Of a DNA stretch of 64,000 nucleotides, positions 23,923 through 32,512 are shown one piece after another; the first letter of the stretch is position 1; every line of letters starts with the position of its first letter. The DNA lies in assembly GCA_036244855.1 (NCBI GenBank), contig BQKZ01000583.1, forward strand, positions 72,391-136,390, read 5' to 3'. The notes below the pieces were generated by a model, which did not search any database, was not told the origin of the DNA, and worked only from the letters and a program-made list of their open reading frames with translations. The translations under genes were made by a program, and so were the position numbers. The DNA is from Temnopleurus reevesii. Its lineage: Eukaryota; Echinodermata; Echinoidea; Temnopleuroida; Temnopleuridae.

Positions 23923-26670
23923 TCATTATTTCCCGGTCTCGAAGGCTAATTTGATGGCCTTTCCAGTGTCTAAAATTGCTCCAAGGTCATCTAAAATAAA
24001 TTTATTTAGCATAAAGCCTGGTATGAAACCTAGGCTTTTCCAACGCTTCTGTTCAGCTCATTGTGACGTCACGCTACCGCGCAGAGTTTTACCGCGTACG
24101 CGTAAATAGCTTAAGGGCCCTTTTGTCGCGACGAGCCTCATATATTATTAATTAAAGGACTATCTTATTGGAAGTCAAATACAACCTGTTTTTAAAATTC
24201 CGGGCTTAAGTTTTATGCGCGGAAAGCTTGCTTCACCGGAGACTTCGGTTTTGTGGTGTGCAGGGTGTTTGGTGAACACGGACATGGGCATGTTGTTATC
24301 ACCAAATCATTTTACTTACTCTTTATCTCGGAGGTCTCCCACAACACGATCCAAAGAAATCTGATCACTGATCACCATATTGAACCCATACTCTTCAACG
24401 GCCTTGTCGTAAAGATGCTTCTCGCTGTGGTCCAGCCGAACACCCAGACCGTACTCCCCCGGGCCCGTGCGGTAAGGCTGCCGAGGAGGCTCGTAGTTTC
24501 CTACCGTGTCCATCAGCTGCGGTGGGCGGATATCGGGTGCGTGTATGGGGGACTGTGATTGGTCGAAAGTTTTGTGACGTAGTCGCTGGTTGGTATTGAG
24601 ACGGCGATTGTTACCCTGAATGTAATGAGTGAAATTATATTTGAATGGGTGAAATCGAATGATTACTGAATGAAAACATAGACGAATGATTAGTGTACGC
24701 TGAAAAAAAAAGTACCGTAAAATTAAACATGATGTCAATAGCATCGCATGAAATTTGCTGAAAAACTTATTTGTCATATTAAATCGAAACCCTGCGTACA
24801 CAATTGCATTTTAGCATAACCTTTTCTCTATGTAAACTAAAATGATAGCTGTCTGTTCTGTACCTTTTATTTACTTTTGAAGACCAAAGATCTGGCAAAT
24901 CTGCTACCAAACCAACTGCTGCAACTGTATACTTCTTAAACTGTTTACTTTTTAAAATACGATGGTTATTGCGTTAACATCGCTACTTCATTTTAAATGA
25001 TGAGGAATATCACTATTTGGAGATTGAGTGAAGTCAATCCCCACATCTTATGATTACTTTGATAGCGATGCACACCGTTTTTATTCATCATGGATAAATA
25101 TCTATTGGGTGTATATTTTTTTTCATTTCATATATTCATATCACCTGTCTCTTGTTCGTCAAGTGATATAATCGCACATAAAACAGTTTTATGATCTCAT
25201 TACATTATGTATACCATTCTACCACGCTTTTTTATGAGACTATCACGCAAAGCAAAAGTCGTATCGAAAATGAGCATCGTTCCAAAATATGAAAGTATAA
25301 CTGGAGCAATTTTGCTGACAATTTTTGTTATTGCTTCAAACAATTCATCATTTATTAATTACTCATTAAATATACAACCTTGTCAATAAAAGTACTGTCT
25401 CCATTGACTACGAGATCGAAATTGGGATCAAAAGGAAAGAAATATGTTGAATTGAAATGACTTTGAAATATGTTGGAATCGTCTACACACTAAGAAATTA
25501 GGGTACAGTTAGGATTCAAAATCACGCAAAGTCACTAATTTGAACCCCGGCATCCTCATTATACCCTATGAGGTTCAAAATTGTACGTACAACGTTGAAC
25601 CCCTCCGATTTGAAACTAGTGCAGAATGCAGACCCCACTCTCTATACGTGATCGGAAATGATTGCTGATTTTGTTCTTATTTTATCTTTAGGAACTCTAT
25701 TTCATACGTAATAGATTTAATTTATTACTATGATTTTTTATTCCGTTCATCCTTACAAGATTCGGAAGAAAAAAAAATATTAATACATCGATGTTTTGAA
25801 TAAAGTTTATAAATAGCAGACTAGAAAAGGAACACGTCTTAACCAATGGCGAGCGAGCGAGGTGACAGTGGCTGACCAATCAGGTGGCACTATTTCACGA
25901 ACAAACAGGGTTGGTATTGAGGGTCAATATTGAGGGTCGATGTTGACTGAGGCGACGTGGCGTGCGGCTGAAATCGGTTTGTTCGGGACAGTCTTTAGGG
26001 TTCGTTCCTGCCTGTGGGTTCGAAACCAGGTCGCATACCGCCTTTCGGGTGCATGGAAACGTTAAGATGGCGACCCTCTTTCTCTCTTCTTCTTCTGGCG
26101 TAAAATATTCTGACTTGGATGATACACGCCTGTAAAATACATCCTTTCCTTTCCTTTTTTGCCAAACGCTAAAGATCTCATTTTGTACCCTAATGGTATA
26201 ATTTTGCATCCCTAGGGTACAAATGTGTTCCAATATGGCACAAACTTGTACCCTTGGTTGGGGTACAAAAATTGCACCTCAAATTTAGGGTTCAAACTTG
26301 TACCCCATAGGGTTCACCCGGTGTTACATGGGATTGTACCCCTAGGGGTGCAGAGTTGTACCCTAATTTCTTAGTGTGTACGCTATTTGCTTTATAATTC
26401 ATTTTTGAGCGTTAGATAGAACTACATAAAAATAAATAATGTTTGCGTAAAAAATAGTGTTTCTTCTGCTTGCATTCGGAGCTGTAGCTGCTTTTGAAAG
26501 ATTGAGTCTCGTATTCTTTTTAAATGCAGTCATAAAACCATCATAAAATTTTATGGAGATCGAGAAGGCATTTTACTGGTGTTCTTTTTCATGAGTGTGA
26601 ATTTTGATAGGCTACCCTCAATATGTGACAAGTTTGATTGAAAGTGGGGAGCGTGCGTGCGTGCGTATGT

Positions 26671-26708
<38 letters not shown>

Positions 26709-26715
26709 AAGAGAT

Positions 26716-26750
<35 letters not shown>

Positions 26751-27168
26751 GCGAAAGAGGTGAAAAATGGAAATGATAATGGAATTGGGGAAAGAATTAG
26801 ATGAAGCGTGATGTACTGTATGATTAAATCTCAAAATGTATAGACTACAGCTAGCCTACCTTGTTTTTGTCCGCCGCTCCTTTCCTTCCTCCCTTCATGA
26901 CCTCAACATCCAGCTCCATCCCTCTCGCCTTCTCTCCACCATTCCTCTTCATCATCCAGGCATCCATGGGCCCAATACCATGTCCTCCCATGGCCACTAC
27001 CGACAGCGACGATGAAGACGACGACGATGACGATGGTCCAGATTTCAACGTTATGAGGATCGGCGCGAACCCGACTATCAAGATGACTACCAGTCCAACT
27101 TTGAGACCATGACGGGATGATCTCGAGGAAGACGATCCCCGCGCACCTCCAAACACCGACATCGCCAT
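10569..27168 (-). CDS. GALNT7: GALNT7, polypeptide N-acetylgalactosaminyltransferase 7, ten exons
   Basis: Type II Golgi glycosyltransferase (GT27) that adds GalNAc to Ser/Thr; GALNT7 is known as a follow-on enzyme preferring partly glycosylated mucin peptides. Minus-strand exons: 26860-27168, 24320-24615, 20004-20170, 18886-19099, 17432-17605, 16676-16793, 13874-13996, 12648-12866, about 11660-11868 (cut by N) and 10569-10706. All junctions through exon 9 close in frame. About 654 residues are visible; human GALNT7 is 657. Order: membrane anchor (residues ~21-41), Ser-rich stem, catalytic domain with [11 protein letters not shown] manganese motif (D308, H310), [24 protein letters not shown] (third metal ligand H444), then [13 protein letters not shown] and a ricin-type lectin domain (CLD near 549, [10 protein letters not shown], last RCLDHD). 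The stretch [16 protein letters not shown] and the NYMRVVEVW segment point to GALNT7 rather than another paralogue. Exons 5 and 7 have nearby copies. Confidence 0.94.
11024..11164. mobile_element. GC-rich short inverted-repeat element
   Basis: Ends AACAGGCGCGCACC and complement GGTGCGCGCCTGTT, with an interior GGGGGCGCTAGCCCC palindrome and a C13 tract. A related fragment is near 34950-35000. It lies in the last GALNT7 intron. Confidence 0.65.
11480..11659. other. Assembly gap (180 N)
   Basis: All N, preceded directly by a T10G13 homopolymer. It interrupts GALNT7 exon 9. Confidence 0.99.
11660..11868 (-). CDS. GALNT7: GALNT7 exon 9 (ricin-type lectin), 3' end lost in N run
   Basis: Visible 69 codons from [16 protein letters not shown] through [12 protein letters not shown] to FFAKCA. 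Acceptor gttctag. The exon runs into the N block; about ten residues and the donor are expected to be hidden there. Confidence 0.92.
12648..12866 (-). CDS. GALNT7: GALNT7 exon 8
   Basis: 73 codons in phase 0, from [20 protein letters not shown] through [19 protein letters not shown] to WGE. Acceptor ttcgaag, donor gttggt. It ends the catalytic domain and enters the lectin linker. Confidence 0.95.
13471..13839. mobile_element. MITE family F, with a nested element
   Basis: Inverted-repeat element with ends GACTCACACCTTTGCG and the complement CGCAAAGGTGTG, and inner GCGTCG...GGACCGACGCAGGC arms. It is interrupted by a second small element at about 13646-13774. Related copies are at 14257-14420 (partial) and 19207-19458. 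Confidence 0.7.
13646..13774. mobile_element. Nested 129-bp MITE inside family F element
   Basis: Ends GGCCCGATTGCATAAC and TTATGCAATAGGGCCCG. The duplicated segment at 14370-14382 reads GTCCAGGGAGCG with no insert, giving an empty-site comparison and suggesting a 2-bp AG duplication. Confidence 0.7.
13874..13996 (-). CDS. GALNT7: GALNT7 exon 7, copy a
   Basis: 41 codons, [20 protein letters not shown] then [12 protein letters not shown] and VVDL. Acceptor cttctag, donor gtgaga; phase 0 on both sides, so it fits exactly between exons 6 and 8. It carries the third metal-ligand histidine (GHVY). A second copy at 14445-14567 differs by one silent base, so either could be the one used. Confidence 0.9.
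14130..14256 (-). repeat. SINE fragment identical to 14855-14980
   Basis: About 126 bp matching the interior of the intact SINE base for base, abruptly joined at both ends and terminating at the single N at 14256. Confidence 0.8.
14445..14567 (-). CDS. GALNT7: GALNT7 exon 7, copy b (near-identical duplicate)
   Basis: Same 123 bp with the same splice sites as 13874-13996; one base differs (Lys codon AAG versus AAA). About 130 bp of the intron upstream in the gene is also almost identical, while the other side is clearly diverged. Including both copies would repeat 41 residues, so at most one is spliced in, or the duplicate is an assembly artefact: a single N at 14256 sits between them. Confidence 0.6.
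14665..14750. mobile_element. Small ~80-bp inverted-repeat element
   Basis: Left end AACCCATTGACTACTGG, right end GGGAGTCAATAGGTTAA. A similar unit is at 20468-20552 with TTAA at both ends. The left half also follows exon copy a (14090-14128). Confidence 0.5.
14768..15151 (-). pseudogene. GALNT7 exon 7, copy c: broken by deletion and SINE insertion
   Basis: Exon-7-like sequence at 14768-14797 and 15110-15151 separated by a reverse-oriented tRNA-SINE. Compared with copies a and b it also lacks about 43 bp including the donor site; the deletion ends fall on a shared CGT. The acceptor remains. It cannot function as an exon. Confidence 0.85.
14797..15109 (-). mobile_element. tRNA-derived SINE, minus orientation
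   Basis: Head at the high-coordinate side with B-box GGTTCGAGTTCC and anticodon-loop-like CTTTCAA; tail is (ATA)n followed by TTATATAGCGCC. Inserted in exon-7 copy c. Confidence 0.85.
15239..15787. mobile_element. TA-flanked inverted-repeat element, truncated copy
   Basis: Begins at 15241 (after TA) with CCCTCCCATGCCACAAGTAT and matches the complete 628-bp element at 29976-30603; it breaks off near 15787 into a microsatellite. Confidence 0.8.
15903..15966 (-). pseudogene. GALNT7 exon 7, copy d: fragment
   Basis: The acceptor-proximal half of exon 7 ([16 protein letters not shown] is still readable) merges directly into a GATA-type microsatellite; the donor half is missing. Confidence 0.85.
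16676..16793 (-). CDS. GALNT7: GALNT7 exon 6 (Gal/GalNAc-T motif)
   Basis: Encodes [20 protein letters not shown] and [19 protein letters not shown], the acceptor/UDP-GalNAc loop conserved in the family. Acceptor tgtttag, donor gtgagt, ending in phase 0. Confidence 0.95.
17432..17605 (-). CDS. GALNT7: GALNT7 exon 5
   Basis: Encodes [20 protein letters not shown] through [15 protein letters not shown] and KHRSQPY. Acceptor tttcag, donor gtaaga. Two decayed copies of this exon with flanking intron lie just upstream in the gene, at 17791 and 18091. Confidence 0.94.
17791..17868 (-). pseudogene. GALNT7 exon 5 ghost copy 1
   Basis: The acceptor and first 12-13 codons survive ([11 protein letters not shown] still readable), then a deletion of about 30 bp and loss of frame. 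The flanking intron is duplicated too, so the unit is about 300 bp. Confidence 0.85.
18091..18165 (-). pseudogene. GALNT7 exon 5 ghost copy 2
   Basis: A more decayed copy: AAAGCACCCCTGCATAGTCC and GAACGTCTCAAAGTTGATTG match the exon on the plus-strand reading, but the acceptor region has drifted. Downstream intron words (TTTGCGGCCAAACATTTTGATG) are also shared. Confidence 0.7.
18886..19099 (-). CDS. GALNT7: GALNT7 exon 4 (DxH metal motif)
   Basis: Encodes [20 protein letters not shown] through [15 protein letters not shown] and [17 protein letters not shown] is the manganese-binding DxH motif of GalNAc-transferases. Acceptor tcattcag, donor gtatta. Confidence 0.95.
19207..19458. mobile_element. 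MITE family F, separate copy
   Basis: Ends GTCGACTGACAACTTTGCG and GGGCCGACGCAGGCTAAAAA with inner GGAAATTAAAAACGCTCC, as in the element at 13471. Confidence 0.7.
20004..20170 (-). CDS. GALNT7: GALNT7 exon 3
   Basis: Encodes [20 protein letters not shown], then [14 protein letters not shown] and [14 protein letters not shown], the nucleotide-sugar binding half of the GT-A fold. Acceptor catcag, donor gtgcgt; phases 2 in and 1 out. Confidence 0.94.
20468..20552. mobile_element. ~80-bp TTAA-ended MITE
   Basis: TTAACCCATTGACTACTGG at the left and CAACGGGTTAA at the right; TTAA at both junctions suggests piggyBac-type insertion. Confidence 0.5.
21045..21150. repeat. Imperfect hairpin
   Basis: GTGGACCCTTCAGGG and GAGATATGGA near the left are mirrored by TCCATATCTCTACCCTGAAG on the right. 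The short open frame over it (21016-21222) has no family resemblance. Confidence 0.5.
21207..21497 (+). mobile_element. tRNA-derived SINE, plus orientation
   Basis: The tRNA-like head has an A-box-like TAGTGTAGTGG, anticodon-loop CTTTCAA (Glu-like, TTC) and a perfect B-box GGTTCGAATCC at 21259-21269. The body ends in TGTGCGCTATACAAG and a (TTA)n tail. It lies in GALNT7 intron 2. Confidence 0.9.
22254..22557. mobile_element. MITE rich in TAATCAAA/TTTGATTAG, nested in the 2.2-kb element
   Basis: Ends TATACACTCTAAAAACAAAC and TTGTTTTAGAGGGTATA; the interior holds many ATGATTAGA/TCTAATCAT words on both strands. Confidence 0.65.
23881..23919. repeat. (CT)n microsatellite
   Basis: About 39 bp of pure CT. 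Confidence 0.97.
24320..24615 (-). CDS. GALNT7: GALNT7 exon 2 (stem and start of catalytic domain)
   Basis: 98 codons plus 2 bases, acceptor ttcag, donor gtaagt. It contains [11 protein letters not shown] and [20 protein letters not shown], diagnostic of GALNT7. Confidence 0.92.
25484..26380. mobile_element. 897-bp element with perfect 24-bp terminal inverted repeats
   Basis: Both ends read TACACACTAAGAAATTAGGG and continue identically for four more bases. The right part (26180-26360) contains repeated TACCC/GGGTA words. A 112-codon open frame inside has no recognised domain. It is located in GALNT7 intron 1. Confidence 0.8.
26651..26752. repeat. (GT)n followed by (GA)n microsatellite
   Basis: GT/GC-GT array 26651-26707, then GA array 26710-26752. 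Confidence 0.95.
26860..27168 (-). CDS. GALNT7: GALNT7 exon 1 (cytoplasmic tail, anchor, stem)
   Basis: The start ATG at 27166-27168 has a strong context (A at -3, G at +4). An upstream in-frame TTG is not needed. The 103 codons give a short basic tail, a hydrophobic anchor (residues ~21-41, [18 protein letters not shown]) and a run of nine serines encoded by an imperfect trinucleotide array. The donor is gtaggc in phase 0. A second ATG two codons on is an alternative. Confidence 0.85.
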
Positions 27169-27300
27169 GCTCCTTCTAAATCCGACCTCCGTCAATTATT
27201 ATTTTCCCGAGCTATCTGGTACTAAATCTCACACTCCATATTATCATCTTTGTCACGTGTTGTATATATTCTCCTCCTTTTTGTCGTAGAGAATGATGGA
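27169..27300 (-). promoter_or_regulatory. GALNT7: Candidate GALNT7 core promoter
   Basis: On the minus strand a TATATA tract at 27263-27269 lies about 95 bp upstream of the ATG, with an E-box CACGTG at 27254-27259 just downstream of it. Position is the only support. Confidence 0.25.
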
Positions 27301-29488
27301 TCGTCAATTATACCGCAGCGAATAATCAATTATTAACGTAGAATCTTTTTCACCAACCATGGCGGTCAATGCCGAGTCATGGGTGTCATCAGATTCAGAT
27401 AATATTCAGAATACTCTAGAAGTCTATTTGCCGTTGCTCTTATTGTTTTTGTCGGTGTATTGTGGTAAGAACGATCCGAGAAGTTTATGATCAAAAGCTA
27501 CAGGTGAGGTAGTGAGAGGATGCGTTTGCCTGTCAAAATGAAATAATAGACAAGTGAAGAAAAGTTATTATTATTGAACTCAAACATAGAATTTGAGAAA
27601 AAAAAAGAAGTGATTAGAGGACATATTGTCTTTATTGCGCGATCAAATTCTACTTATTTTCATCATAAATACATTCGACCACGTTCACTTCTTCATTAAT
27701 ATATAAATATGAATACATATCGGTCAAATAATATGTATTTGTACATGTATTGATTACTTATATACAAGATATATCTATACATCGATATATGTTTATATAT
27801 TCATATTCATATATGGCATATGCCACATGTATTCTCCTATTACCCAAACGTGGAACGTAGGCAGAATGACGTTTCGGCTGCTGTGTACTGCTAGTTTTCA
27901 TCTGATCATACTACTGTAATCATATATAGCGCTGATTGTAATATAACCTGACCATTGTTCCTTTTCTCACTTTCCTTTCAACATTTTATGTTGTGTACTG
28001 TACAAATTGCATAAAGATAACAATCTATTTATTTGAAACATTTATGATACGATAATACATGCCGTGTTTAAGGTTATCAGAGGTTGTGTCCTTTGGTATC
28101 CTTTAATACGCTCTCATCAAGTTAAAGCAGCACTTTGGCACATACACTGACATAGGAGTCCTGAGTCACACCTACGTACACTCAGGCATAGAGTTGACAA
28201 TGATATATAATATTGAATTTGAATTTGAATTTATTCATTTGAACGTCATCGACATATACAGCCAACAATTTGTTCTGATTACATTTTTTCGTATACATTG
28301 TGTTATGTCAAACAAATTATACAAAATAAAGAAAATATGAATGATTTGATTACAATAATGAAACAATTATATGTTAAATAAAATAAATATTTGACAACAG
28401 AATACATAATCATTTTCTAAGCAAGGAATCATTATGAACCCATGCATATTCTAAACAAACGCAAACTTATAGATTTTATACAATAAATGTATTTTTCATA
28501 TATATGATTTATAAAAGAAGTGTTAACGTTTTTGTTTAGGGGCGACCCAAATAAATTTCATCCATATTGGATTCCTGTAAAGGAGAATGCCAAATCAATT
28601 TGGTTTTTATTTCTAATAAATATTTCGAATCCCAAATTTTCAAAGTGCCATTGGTAAAGGAAAAATAGTGTCAATATAATAATACGGAATTGATTAAGCA
28701 GGTGTGCATCCGAGACAGTGTATTACATTTAGTTATTGCGAGCGCTTTCTCAATTATTGTGAATGAACCACTTGAAAAAAATTAACATTGATCGATTGAT
28801 TTAATGTCTGCGGACATTCATACTTCAAACTGTCCTCTATTTTTTTTCTTGTGTAATATTAGTAATTTTCATTATTATTATTTTATGACTGTATTATTTG
28901 AACTATCAAAGGAATTAACAAATAAAATGATTTGATTTGAAGCCTAAATGTTTTGATACATGCAGAGCGATAGGTCAGATTCTGGATGTTTTTTTTTTTA
29001 ATTTCTCTATACCCCAGTGGTCTCTATACCCCATAAGCGAGATCGACCGAAAGATGGCGTGATCCGATATCTATACTGAATCCGAAATGCTCGCTCGGAT
29101 TTTTTCCTCGCCAGTAAATTTTTAGGGTCGCTCCCTCTTTCGGCCCGGCAGCAATGAACAGAAAAGTCACACTTGATTGGGATCTTAAAGCGATTTCGGA
29201 AGGTTTTTTTTTTATCTGTATTTTCAATTTTAGGCCTCCTTCCGATCTTGACTAGTCCATATTCCGACCGTTGTCACTGTTAGTGGATATGGATTATAGG
29301 GAACTAGTTTTTTAGAAAAAAAAAATATACATTTGTTGAGTATACAAGCGATGTCTACTAGATATTATTATAATATGGCATCAAATAATGCTAAATTCAT
29401 TATTTCCTTTATTAAAATCCTACAATCATGCCATCAATACACATCCGCTTTATCATGATAGCCATAAGATTTGCATTACAAGCCCAAG
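27301..29488. other. Intergenic, AT-rich, possible LINE 3' tails
   Basis: No gene seen. A (GAATTT)n tract at about 28213-28236 and AAAATGATTTGATTTGAAG near 28925 look like the tail repeats of non-LTR retrotransposons, but no reverse-transcriptase frame was found. Confidence 0.4.
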
Positions 29489-29624
29489 TAATGCCCCGGT
29501 CACATAGGACCCCGGAAGCAACACGATTCACCCCGACTCTTTGTTAATTCACAGTTAACTGCCTTAGACCAACGAGTCGGGGTGAATCGTATTGCTTCCG
29601 GGGTCCTATGTGACCGGGGCTTAA
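29489..29624. mobile_element. Hairpin MITE family D, copy 1
   Basis: A 130-bp near-perfect palindrome, arms GCCCCGGTCACATAGGACCC and GGAAGCAACACGATTCACCC, loop centred on TTCACAGTTAACTG. TAA on both sides (29489-29491, 29622-29624) fits a PIF/Harbinger-type duplication. Diverged copies are at 45341 and 61618. Confidence 0.85.
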
Positions 29625-29973
29625 TCTGACAAGTAGTAAAAATAATAAACGTCATAATGAATTGTTATGACAGAAGCGAAAAATAGCGTTGCACGACAAC
29701 AACAGTTCCTGACATACAATCAATTAATTGAAATAAGCGAAAATAAAAAGCATGTTTCAACGAAGACCCAAACTGTTCCGTTTCCTTCATGCATTACTTT
29801 TTAGCAACCGTTACGTCTTCATGATATTTTGAATGTAATAGATTGCAACATAACCTTACTTACTCGTGTCCAATTTTGATTGGATAAATACATTTTGCAA
29901 AAATGTTTAGATGCACTATATCTATACCTCTAACTTTGAAAGAAGATATAATTGACAAGTTACACTAATCATA

Positions 29974-30605
29974 TACCCTCCCATGCCATAAGTATTGCAA
30001 CATAGACTCACTCTTAATTTCTTCAGGACACACGTATAAATCAATATCATGCACTGGCCATAGGAAGAAATATGTTATAAATATCTCAGGATTAGATTCT
30101 GTATTCAAGAACGATAACTTTTTGGAATTATGTTGCTCATTCTCAAAACCTAATGGCCAATACACGATGTCCCATAGAATTATAACAAACACATGCCCTG
30201 AAGGAACTGAGAATGACGTCTTCAACTAAGGTTGGCTATTTTATGTTACATTATATGGGGTATAGATTTTGATACTTTTCGTTAGCAGAAGTATTCAACA
30301 AGTCATGGAATATGTTCAATTAAAAAAAGGAACACCATTTTGCGAGAAGCCGTTGACTAATCTGCAAGTAGAGACATTGCAATTTTCTTCCTTTGTCGTC
30401 TTTGGTCTTTGGTACCTAGGGCATAACTGAATTAAGAATGGATTTACCATACCAAATTGATAAACCGTATATGACTCTTTAATTTCAACCATAGATATTT
30501 GTGCTTTTTTCACATTTAAGGAAAAATAATAAAAATACGACAGGTGAATCAATGGAAAACGAACGTAATTTTGCTATGATGCAATACTTGTGGCATGGGA
30601 GGGTA
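29974..30605. mobile_element. 628-bp inverted-repeat element with TA duplication
   Basis: Element 29976-30603; ends CCCTCCCATGCCATAAGTAT and the complement of CCCTCCCATGCCACAAGTAT, flanked by TA (29974-29975, 30604-30605), so Tc1/mariner-like insertion. A second, truncated copy is at 15241. Both copies keep a 78-codon open frame at the same place. Confidence 0.88.
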
Positions 30606-31139
30606 CATGGTGTCATTTTCGAAACGTTGAAAAAATCAGCTACAAAGTTTGTAATATATCGGTGTTTAAATCGTTGATGGAGTTTGGTTCTAACGAATAA
30701 CTGATTTAAATAAATAAATTAATTAATATGTGAGTAAAATAAAAGCTTCAGTCATACAGTGTGCATGTTTGGAAAAAAAAATGGAGGATCTTATTCGAGG
30801 CACGATTTTAGAATTCTTCCACACTTCCGGCCGACTTGGTGAGAATTGGTCACAATTACGTGCTGTATCTGTCATTATTATTTCTAATTTTGAGGAGGGG
30901 GTATTCTACATCGGAATATCCCTCAATCAATCGAAAACGCTAATCATGTAAGGGAACCTGGGATTATACTTGTCAAGTCATATGATTTTAATAAGCAGGA
31001 AGTTTAATCAGCGCGTTATCAACACTTAGGGTTAAGCTTTTAACTGATCACTCAAGATACTAACATGGAGTGCTATATTAACTCTGAATAAAACTCAATT
31101 TGAAAGATTCTCTATTTCTGTTTCCCGCTCTCTACATTT
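30606..31139. other. Intergenic, nothing recognised
   Basis: AT-rich sequence; a 73-codon open frame at 30730-30951 shows no recognisable domain. Confidence 0.5.
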
Positions 31140-31193
<54 letters not shown>

Positions 31194-31223
31194 TTTCCTC
31201 TCTCTCTCTCTCTCTCCATCTTT

Positions 31224-31255
<32 letters not shown>

Positions 31256-31394
31256 CATCTCTCCCCCTCTCTTCCCTCTCTTCCCCCCTCTCTCTCTCTC
31301 TCCCCTCTCTTCCTCTGTATTACCTCTCTCGCTCTCTCGCTCTCTCGCTCTCTCTCTCTCCCTCTCTCTCTCTCCCACCTCTCTCTTTCCTCTG
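31140..31394. repeat. Long (CT)n-rich low-complexity tract
   Basis: Imperfect CT/CCT array of about 250 bp; a 162-codon open frame (31100-31588) and its antisense frame are translations of this repeat. Confidence 0.95.
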
Positions 31395-32301
31395 ACTTTC
31401 TCTATATTTCCTCTCTCGCTCCATCTCTCCCCATCTACACTCATTATCTCTTTTCCCTTCTTTTTACTATCCTTCCCCCATCTCTCGCTCGCTCTGCGTC
31501 TTCCTATGCCATGTACACCTCCATCCCTCACCTGCCTCCTACATATCAAGTCCAACATCACCTTCATCGCGCTAAATCTAATGTATAATTCAAACCTCTT
31601 GCGCGTAATACACGAAATATTTTATCTCGATATGGCACGGTCGGCTTGTTTTATACATCGATAAGATTAATAGTCAGTCGGCTGGTTAACACGGGAATCA
31701 TTTAGAAGGAAAGTGATCCCTTGGTGAATGGTGGGTACTCGTGCAAGCGAGATGGAGCAATATATAGGCGTATGTGAAGAGTCACATCGGGTATATTAAA
31801 GAAAGTCGTGAATTAAAATTAGAAAGCGGAAACGAATTTAGGGGCAAATGAAGAGGGAAATTTGGATTATACAGAGAGAGAGAGAGAGAGAGAAATAGAG
31901 AGATGGGGGTACACTTTGATACGGATACACCATTAGAAAAAAAGGTGCAAATTTGAACCATTTCAGACAGCATTTGGATCCCTCCCAAATAGGCTCTTTA
32001 CTGTTGTCTCTGTAAGGAATCTGATATGAATTTAGAAATGTTCCAAAAATGTGACAAATAAATATAAAGACGAAGAAGCAAAACAGAGCGTGAAGAAATG
32101 TGAGGTTTGGCAAGTTTCACCAAAATATTTTGGCGCGTGTATAAAAGTGCTCGCTTTGGGTTCACTTTCAGCAAAGGGAATCGGATGTTTGTGGCTGCGT
32201 TTTCATCTGCAAATATTTACAAACTGCCATGACATTTTGATTCAAATTAGATTATTAGAACGATAATATAGTAACGTACTTTTTATATGAACACAGCAGC
32301 A
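31395..32301. other. Intergenic, nothing recognised
   Basis: Pyrimidine-rich decay of the CT tract, then AT-rich DNA with a short (GA)n at about 31873-31893. No supported gene. Confidence 0.5.
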
Positions 32302-32512
32302 CTGCAAAAAGTGTTGGGCAAAACGTCAATTGTCTTTATTGTTAGGATAATTGTCAACTTCACTTACTGTTGGGCAAGATATTTCTCAACATTATTGGGT
32401 AAGATAAGAATATATCAATTGTAGAGCATAAATATTTTCCCAACAGATACCGTAAGGAAAACATTGCCCAATAATTATTCATTTGGTTTACTACTCACCC
32501 AGCACTTTTTCC
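32302..32512. mobile_element. Imperfect inverted-repeat MITE (GTGTTGGGCAA family)
   Basis: Left end CACTGCAAAAAGTGTTGGGC, right end CACCCAGCACTTTTTCC, with internal TGGGCAA/TTGCCCA words on both strands. Confidence 0.55.

Larger units (their letters stand above)
21920..24145. mobile_element. 2.2-kb DNA transposon relic with ~150-bp terminal inverted repeats
   Basis: Arms at 21920-22070 and about 23990-24145 are inverted copies (ATATATGAGGCTCGTCGCGA, AAAAGGGCCCTTAAGCT, TTTACGCGTACGCGGTAAAA, each with TGACGTCA). They differ by only a modest number of changes. No transposase frame was seen in the interior, which holds another MITE and a CT tract. It occupies GALNT7 intron 2. Confidence 0.85.

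Noticed and set aside
24253..24558. 101-codon plus-strand open frame
   Set aside because: Antisense shadow of GALNT7 exon 2.
25895..26233. 112-codon minus-strand frame inside the 897-bp element
   Set aside because: No recognised domain, no second copy to test conservation, and low-complexity neighbours.
31100..31588. Ser/Leu-rich 162-codon frame and its Arg/Glu-rich antisense frame
   Set aside because: Pure translation of a CT microsatellite.
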